From: CAYFHQ01 sp964342805
GTDB taxonomy: Bacteria; Bacillota; Clostridia; Peptostreptococcales; Acidaminobacteraceae
Direction of reading: 5' to 3'
DNA length: 20,066 nucleotides
NCBI GenBank assembly: GCA_964342805.1
Contig: CAYFHQ010000070.1
Coordinates: 1-20,066, forward strand
Below are positions 15,358-20,066 of this stretch, piece by piece; the stretch's first letter is position 1, and every line of letters begins with the position of its first letter. Under the pieces are notes generated by a model that was not told the origin of the DNA, searched no databases, and saw only the letters and a list, made by a program, of their open reading frames with translations. A program made the position numbers and the translations under genes.

Positions 15358-16325
15358 CTGCATTAATCTATAAAACCCTTAAAAACACCATTGGCTTTGG
15401 CTTAGCAGTCGGCTTGGCCATGGCCCTGGGCTTGTCCGTCCCGGTTTCCGCCGGCTTGATCACTGTCCTCAATATGCTGGACAATAAAAGAGACTCTGCC
15501 CGGGTGGCTTGGCGACGGACCTATTCATCTGTTATTGGCCTGGCTGTTGCCTTTGGCCTTTTTGAGCTGATCGGTTACCACCCCTTGGTCCTGGCCCTCT
15601 TCTTATTGGTCTTCTCCCCCCTTGCCGTCTCCATCGGCGCCAAGGAAGGGATCGTTTCTAGCACAGTTTTGGCCTCCCACTTGCTGAGCTTCGGTCAGTT
15701 TTCCTGGCCCCTCTTTGCCAACGAAGTGCTTCTGGTCCTCATTGGAGCGGGAATGAGTTTACTCCTCAGCCTCCACATGCCCGACCGTGAAAAACCCTTA
15801 AAAGAGGCCCAAGCCCATGTGGAAAAACAGCTTCGGGCCCTCCTGTGGACCATGAGCTATAACATGCGAAACCTCTGTACCATCCATGACGAAGCCCCCA
15901 ACCTACTGGACTTAGAAAGAGACATTAAGAAGGCCAAACGGCTGGCCTATGACTATATGAACGACTTTTTCATCAAGGACAATCCCTACTATATGGAGTA
16001 CTTCCAAATGCGATTGGTCCAGCTATACCGCCTCATGTACATGAGAGAACACCTGGACATGATATTTGTAGACCAGGGAGACGCCATGACCCTCAGTGAA
16101 TTCACTGGCCGTCTCGCCTTTGAGTTCGACGAAAAAAATGATGGCCAGGCCCTCCTCCTCCGTTTGGAAGAGATCAAGGACACATTTAAAAATGCGCCCC
16201 TGCCCACAAGCCGTTTAGAGTTTGAGAACAGAGCCGCATTATTTCAGTACTTAAACGACTTGGACGAGTTCATCCAAATTAAGGCACGGTTTTATGAACG
16301 CCAGTTTGGAGACCCCACAGGTTAA
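15354..16325 (+). CDS. Aromatic acid exporter (ArAE) family membrane protein
   Basis: 323 residues. The first ~140 residues form about five hydrophobic segments including GLAVGLAMALGLSVPVSAGLITVLNMLDNKRDSARVAWRR, typical of the Firmicute ArAE_1 (formerly DUF939) proteins; residues ~145-323 form the soluble helical C-terminal domain (LKEAQAHVEKQLRALLWTMS ...). Relatives are proposed to export aromatic carboxylates or relieve metabolite stress; no substrate is shown here. The ATG at 15354 lies 5 nt after GGAGG; an upstream in-frame ATG at 15321 overlaps the -10 box and is rejected. The gene ends 1 nt before the convergent response-regulator remnant. Confidence 0.87.
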   Translation: MSALIYKTLKNTIGFGLAVGLAMALGLSVPVSAGLITVLNMLDNKRDSARVAWRRTYSSVIGLAVAFGLFELIGYHPLVLALFLLVFSPLAVSIGAKEGIVSSTVLASHLLSFGQFSWPLFANEVLLVLIGAGMSLLLSLHMPDREKPLKEAQAHVEKQLRALLWTMSYNMRNLCTIHDEAPNLLDLERDIKKAKRLAYDYMNDFFIKDNPYYMEYFQMRLVQLYRLMYMREHLDMIFVDQGDAMTLSEFTGRLAFEFDEKNDGQALLLRLEEIKDTFKNAPLPTSRLEFENRAALFQYLNDLDEFIQIKARFYERQFGDPTG

Positions 16326-16326
16326 A

Positions 16327-16993
16327 TCACCGTCTGTTAAAGGTAATTTCCGTCCAGGTCAACTTCTGGTCAGACTGGACTTGACCCAATGTTAGGGTTC
16401 CGCCCAATAGGTCTTCCAACTTGGGGACCAGGGTATGGCCCAGGCGTTCAGACAAAACAGTCCGAAACTGGTTAACCGCCTGATAATCGGTCCTGGACCG
16501 CAACAAAAAACGTTCTGCCCTTGTAAGGGCTGAAACCACCCGCACTTGGAGGCGGTCTGAAAGGAGTTGGACTTGAATGTGTTCAGGTCCTTTTCCTGTG
16601 TGGTGCTTCCAGTGGCCTGCCACGATTTTCATGGCTTCCTTTTCCACCTCTTGACGCTCAGCCAAACTTAAAACCTCATGGCCCACAACCACCCGCTTCT
16701 TGTCTTGAAAATGCTGGCTTGCAAGGTCTGCTAGAACCCCTTCCGGTTCAATGGGGTCTACGGGCTTAATCAAGTATTTGATCACACCCAAGTCAACCGC
16801 TTGCAAGAGGGTGTCTCGGTCAGACAAGGCTGTCAAAATGATAATGGTGTTGTTTGAAGCCCTTGTCCCGCAAGGACTCAACCATGGCTAGGGTTAGCCT
16901 GCCGCACCGCAGTCTCAAGTACTTGCCCATCTCCTTCCGGGCTTCGTCTTCTTCCTCCACAAAGAGAACAGATAAAATTTCTAAGGTTGTCAT
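16327..16993 (-). pseudogene. Response regulator with DUF2294-like output domain, broken receiver
   Basis: The frame from the ATG at 16993 encodes a receiver start (TLEILSVLFVEEEDEARKEM ... LRLRCGRLTLA). The next residues are already MVESLRDKGF, which belongs after the phosphorylation loop, so about 30 codons including the phospho-acceptor Asp are missing. A single-base insertion in the TTT at 16853-16855 then shifts the frame; the rest continues in another frame as NNTIIILTALSDRD ... YLIKPVDPIEPEGVL (receiver end) and a DUF2294-like domain (AGHWKHHTGKGPEHIQVQLL ... FRTVLSERLGHTLVPKLEDLLGG). The start overlaps the stop of the sensor kinase remnant (ATGA). The distal 184-codon frame (16327-16881) is open, and an internal start could still yield the output domain alone. 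Confidence 0.8.
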
Positions 16994-18555
16994 TGGTCCT
17001 GCCCCCTTCCCGGTAGTAAAATCCTAAAACTCGTACCTGCATCTGGCTCATACCCTGGATTTAGCCACTGGACCGGTCGATTGACCGTTGAAATTCACCG
17101 TCTTCCAAGTCTGCATGTTTCTAGTCTTCTGACAGGTTACTCAGTGTTAAGAGTAAGCTGTTCAGAGGCCGGGTCATGGATGGCTGTCATATACAAGTCG
17201 CGCAAAAGCGCTGACCGTCCTCCGAATGTATTCCCGTTCAAGGTCAATGGCCTTGACCTCTCCCGACCGAAGTTCCTTGAACAAGCCCTTACTCGAGCTG
17301 GCACTCTCCGGCGTCAAAATATCAAATATGTACATACCCGTCAGCTCATCGGTGGAAAAGTTAGTTAAATGTGCCCATTTATCATTACTCAGTAAGATAT
17401 GCACCTGGCCATCGGTCAATGTGATGCCCAGGAAGGAAGCGTCAAACATGGTCATATAGCGCTCATTGGACCGCTTGACCACGTCGGCCATCTGCTGCTT
17501 GAGTTGAAGCTCCGTTTCCAGGGACCCGTTCTTCCATATGAGGTACATGACCAGCCAATGGCGACAACGATTAAAAGACCATTGGTGGCATACCGATAAA
17601 AGGCAACCGTCCGTTCCATTTCAGCGTCTTCTATCTGTTGCCAGTCAAATATCAAGGGACTGACGTCCAGCCGCTGGTCAATGAGTCTAAGTTCATGGAG
17701 GGTGTCCGCCATGATTTGCCACCTATAAGGATTGACATTGCCCATTTCACCAATGGGTAAGGGCATTAAGGACTCCACTTGGTCTGCCTGGAAGACCTAA
17801 TAGTTGAGGAGGTCAGATGGATTACTTGCACCAGCATAAAAGTCTGCCACCAGCCGCTTGGCAACTTCCTTCTTGTGGTCCATGGCATACATCCAGCCCT
17901 TGACTGACGCCCGTCTAAACCGTTCAACCAGGTCTGGGTCATCACTTGCCCATGACCGAAAACAAAGAGACTGTCTCCATAAAAATCAATACCATATTCC
18001 ACGGCTTTAATGGTCCGAAGGCCTTCGCCTGCCTGCTAGGCCTGCCAGGTGATGGTGCCCAGGTACTGGGGAACAATGTCATAGTCCTCCTGGCTCAAGT
18101 CCCCATAGAGAACTGGGTGTCCTTGGAAAAAAAACGTGTCCTCAGCTACGTTACCACTGAGGAGTAACATGGCCTGGAGTTCAATATCCAGCATGTCACT
18201 TTTTCGCCTTGCGGTTCTCAGTTTCAATAATCAGACACATCATAAAAGGGTGTGGAAGAAAGATACCATAGGAGACAGCCGACTTCTAAAAGAATGAACC
18301 CACGATTTGAAAGTCTGCTCCCCTGGACTGGGCCAAAAGAATACCCGATGCTCCCACACCGAAGGTTGCCCGACCAGCCGCTACTTCTTCTGTACAGAGT
18401 CGGGCATGACCCTCCTGGTCAATTCCAGGCAGAATGGTCACGCCCAAGCCCTCTTCTTCAAAGACCATTCCAAAGGGCCCATAGTAGCCCGGAAACTGAA
18501 ATTGTGTCTGCCAATGGAGTTGGAGGCTTACGGGATCAGTTAAATCCTCCTCCAT
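16990..18555 (-). pseudogene. Sensor histidine kinase with NMT1-like input domain, multiply disrupted
   Basis: Fragments in order on the minus strand: a substrate-binding-protein-like start (VSLQLHWQTQFQFPGYYGPF, EEEGLGVTILPG, AGRATFGVGASGILLAQSRG), YGIDFYGDSLFV, ERFRRASVKGWMYAMDHKKE, GNVNPYRWQIMADTLHEL, one membrane span (YATNGLLIVVAIGW, then MYLIWK), a PAS domain (ERYMTMFDASFLGITLTDGQ ... REYIRRDGQRF) and a kinase C-terminal tail (DAGTSFRILLPGR) ending at the TGA at 16990. These lie in different frames: stop at 18286, shifts near 18200-17940, TAG at 17797, shifts near 17550 and 17220. The HisKA and HATPase domains, expected between about 17170 and 17040, are deleted. The intact protein would have sensed a small (thiamine-precursor-like or other) ligand outside the membrane and paired with the adjacent regulator. 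Confidence 0.85.
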
Positions 18556-19075
18556 TTGATTGACAGGGGTTGCTGGGGCTCACCATAAGCGCCACTGTCA
18601 GAGAGTCCGTCCACGTCAATGGCCTGGACCTGGTAGCGGTGGGTAAAAACAAAGGGTGCCTTTCTCTTAACGGCTTCCACGTCTCTCATGCCAAAACTAC
18701 TGACACAGGCGATATTCTGGTTGAAGTCACAACCTACATTGATTTGGGTAAAGGCGTCTGCTTCAGGGTGAACCCTGGAAGGATGGCCCACAGCTTCTTC
18801 AAAGTCCAGTACAGGGTCCAGAACCTAATAGGTCCTCTTGATTAAGTCCAGGACCTTTGGGGCAGCTGCCTTTGTTTCAGCAGCTACAATAGCCACAGCG
18901 TCCCACCAATGGTGGGCATACTTGTCTGAGATCCGGGTGTCATAGGCAGACAATTCTGGATAGCACTGACCCGCTTGGGTAAAGCGAGTTGGTGGTGCGT
19001 CGGCTTCAGTAAGGATACAAACGACACCAGGTACTTTTTGGGCAATGGTGGTGTCACGGTCACAATCTCAGCAAT
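18540..19075 (-). pseudogene. Xanthine dehydrogenase/purine hydroxylase molybdenum-subunit remnant
   Basis: One minus-strand frame reads DTTIAQKVPGVVCILTEADA, FTQAGQCYPELSAYDTRISD, WWDAVAIVAAETKAAA and VLDPVLDFEEAVGHPS, the a/b hammerhead domain of the xanthine dehydrogenase large subunit. It contains an in-frame TAG at 18825-18827 (between Y and VLDP, where relatives often have Glu). After APFVFTHRYQVQ the frame jumps to DVDGLSDSGAYGEP, normally well over 100 residues later in the family, so an internal deletion lies near 18622. It ends at 18540, fused into the sensor kinase remnant. Both the first residues and the catalytic C-terminal domain are missing. Intact relatives hydroxylate purines or other N-heterocycles with Mo-pterin, Fe-S clusters and FAD. 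Confidence 0.82.
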
Positions 19076-19414
19076 GGAACCTACCACAGAGGCCCCCAAT
19101 ATGCCCGGTAGTCCGTAAGGCCCGCCAACTGCAATTGCAGTTGATACAAATGTAAAACAAGTCCCCTTGACCAAGGGGTAGGCCTTCGCCCACACGACCT
19201 ACTGTATAGACCTGCACCAGGGTTACAAGCCTGGCTACAATCTTGACAAACTGGATCATAAAAGTCTTTTGTTTTGCCGATAGGCCCAGTACGTCAAAAA
19301 TGATGATAAATGGTGCGATGTTGCCTGTGAACATGGCCAAGACGTGTTGCATCCCCAGCGGTACGGCTTCCCCAGTGGCAGCCTTCCGTCCAACTGATAA
19401 ATCTTGCTTTTCAT
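19070..19414 (-). pseudogene. NCS2 (uracil-xanthine type) purine permease, 5' fragment
   Basis: The ATG at 19414 follows AGGGGG at a good distance and starts MKSKIYQ, then a frameshift near codon 8. The second frame gives AVPLGMQHVLAMFTGNIAPF, the N-terminal signature of NCS2 permeases, and continues to VGRVGEGLPL. Another shift near 19175 leads to LVKGTCFTFVSTAIAVGGPY and LPGILGASVVGSIAE. Only about 115 of the usual 430-460 residues remain before the sequence changes to the xanthine dehydrogenase remnant. Purine permeases and purine hydroxylases are classic neighbours, so this was probably a purine uptake/degradation operon. Confidence 0.82.
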
Positions 19415-19454
19415 TGTATTACCCCCTGTTTTCTCTAGGTTTACTCCCTAACAA

Positions 19455-19502
19455 AGCAAAAAATAAAAGGCCAGCTGCAGCATATACTGCAACTGGCCTT
19501 GA
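19455..19502 (-). terminator. Strong intrinsic terminator
   Basis: On the minus strand AAGGCCAG-T-TGCAG pairs with CTGCA-G-CTGGCCTT (13 bp around one mismatch) over a short loop and is followed by TTTTATTTTTT. It ends transcription arriving from the copper-amine-oxidase-N-type gene and separates it from the permease remnant. The 159-bp stretch 19503-19661 before it is AT-rich and shows nothing else I can support. Confidence 0.85.
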
Positions 19503-19661
19503 CTGATCATTTTTCTCTGTCTAGTATCCAAATGTTTTATCAAATTTTCCATCTTGTTATGGCTCGAGTCCACAACTTCTTTTTCAATGTAACATGATTG
19601 ACAGAAGTTTAGCAAATGAATTTTCAGACATCTGCCTTTCGTCTTATAGACTTTAACATTC

Positions 19662-20066
19662 TTATAGATCTGATTGGTATACCACGTGTCCCGAAGTTTG
19701 GCCAGGAATACTCATGGTCATGATTGGTGGGCTGATCACTTTAATGCGGTCCCCTACAACCACTGGTGTATTGAACAAGGTGTGGTCTGCCGACGTATGG
19801 ATAACGGTCTGATCCATTATATCCTTGGACTTTTCCTCTGAGGAAATCACAATGGATATCTGGCCCTTGTCTCGAAGTTGAACTTCCTGAACGTATCCCG
19901 TATGGATAGCCATTTGCTCGCCACTAAAGTGGACCTTGCCTTCTTTGATATCCAGGCCTCGATCAAGGATTTCTACAAAGAACTCCACTGGCACATAGGT
20001 ACGACCATAAATAATAGTTGGTTCCGCACTCAGGGACAAAGGGACCATGCGGTTCTTAAAGTACTT
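19662..20066 (-). CDS. Copper-amine-oxidase-N-terminal-domain-type surface protein (5' end outside window)
   Basis: The frame is open from the right edge to the stop at 19662 (about 134 codons). RMVPLSLSAEPTIIYGRTYVPVEFFVEIL is the repeat-type motif of copper-amine-oxidase-N-like domains, which in Firmicutes usually occur in exported cell-surface proteins and do not bind copper. The rest (VQEVQLRDKGQISIVISSEE ... VVVGDRIKVISPPIMTMSIPGQTSGHVVY) is the small beta-barrel-like domain often found C-terminal to it, with the typical V-x-S-P-I-M-T-x-S-x-P-x-Q-T ending. The function is unknown; a signal peptide would lie outside the window. It ends 160 nt before the terminator. Confidence 0.75.
   Translation of the reverse strand, partial: KYFKNRMVPLSLSAEPTIIYGRTYVPVEFFVEILDRGLDIKEGKVHFSGEQMAIHTGYVQEVQLRDKGQISIVISSEEKSKDIMDQTVIHTSADHTLFNTPVVVGDRIKVISPPIMTMSIPGQTSGHVVYQSDL

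Noticed and set aside
6325..18827. Possible TAG recoding (for example pyrrolysine), because three remnants have TAG inside conserved sequence (6325, 17797, 18825).
   Set aside because: Intact genes here (nuclease, racemase, SDR) end with TAG, and two of the three affected genes also carry frameshifts and deletions. Ordinary nonsense mutations, at least two likely from GAG, explain the pattern.

Overview
The window looks like a chromosomal segment of an anaerobic Clostridia-type Firmicute. The clues are strong GGAGG ribosome binding sites, occasional TTG starts, an exported protein that seems to lead into an S-layer homology (SLH) domain, a copper-amine-oxidase-N-type surface protein, a sigma-54 activator, and remnants of a purine hydroxylase. 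The genus cannot be read from sequence alone. The left third (1 to about 6.2 kb) is visibly more AT-rich than the rest.

Region 1 (1-6010, minus strand) is a cell-surface operon. An extended -10 promoter near 6001-6009 leads into a leader of about 150 nt with strong hairpins and a possible 35-codon leader ORF. Next come a 1422-residue secreted endonuclease/exonuclease/phosphatase-type nuclease and, 9 nt later, an exported coiled-coil protein that runs off the left edge.

Region 2 (6130-12260) is an amino-acid module: an Asp/Glu racemase with a near-consensus sigma-54 promoter, a sigma-54 activator (TTG start), and the divergent pyroglutamate-hydrolysing pair pxpA and fused pxpB-pxpC. Downstream of the racemase is the remnant of a VOC-fold gene. 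I infer that the activator switches on the racemase and perhaps the 5-oxoprolinase genes, feeding pyroglutamate into the glutamate pool.

Region 3 (12290-16325) holds a truncated small lipoprotein gene, an SDR oxidoreductase, an SRAP (YedK/HMCES) DNA-protein crosslink protein, a DUF1576 polytopic membrane protein and an ArAE-type exporter. The start of the exporter gene sits in a long inverted repeat whose loop carries a TATAAT box.

Region 4 (16327-19414, minus strand) is a gene graveyard. In transcription order it holds an NCS2 purine permease 5' fragment, a xanthine dehydrogenase (molybdenum subunit) fragment, a sensor kinase with an NMT1-like input domain, and a response regulator with a DUF2294-like output domain. 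All carry frameshifts, in-frame stops and internal deletions, while the genes on both sides are intact. This reads as recent loss of a purine-catabolism and two-component locus by many small deletions. At the right edge, beyond a strong intrinsic terminator, is the C-terminal part of a copper-amine-oxidase-N-type protein.

I found no rRNA, tRNA, CRISPR array, intact transposase or prophage gene. The most unusual signals are the inverted repeat at 15291-15357, the nuclease leader, the sigma-54 promoter of the racemase, and the stitched-together pseudogenes.
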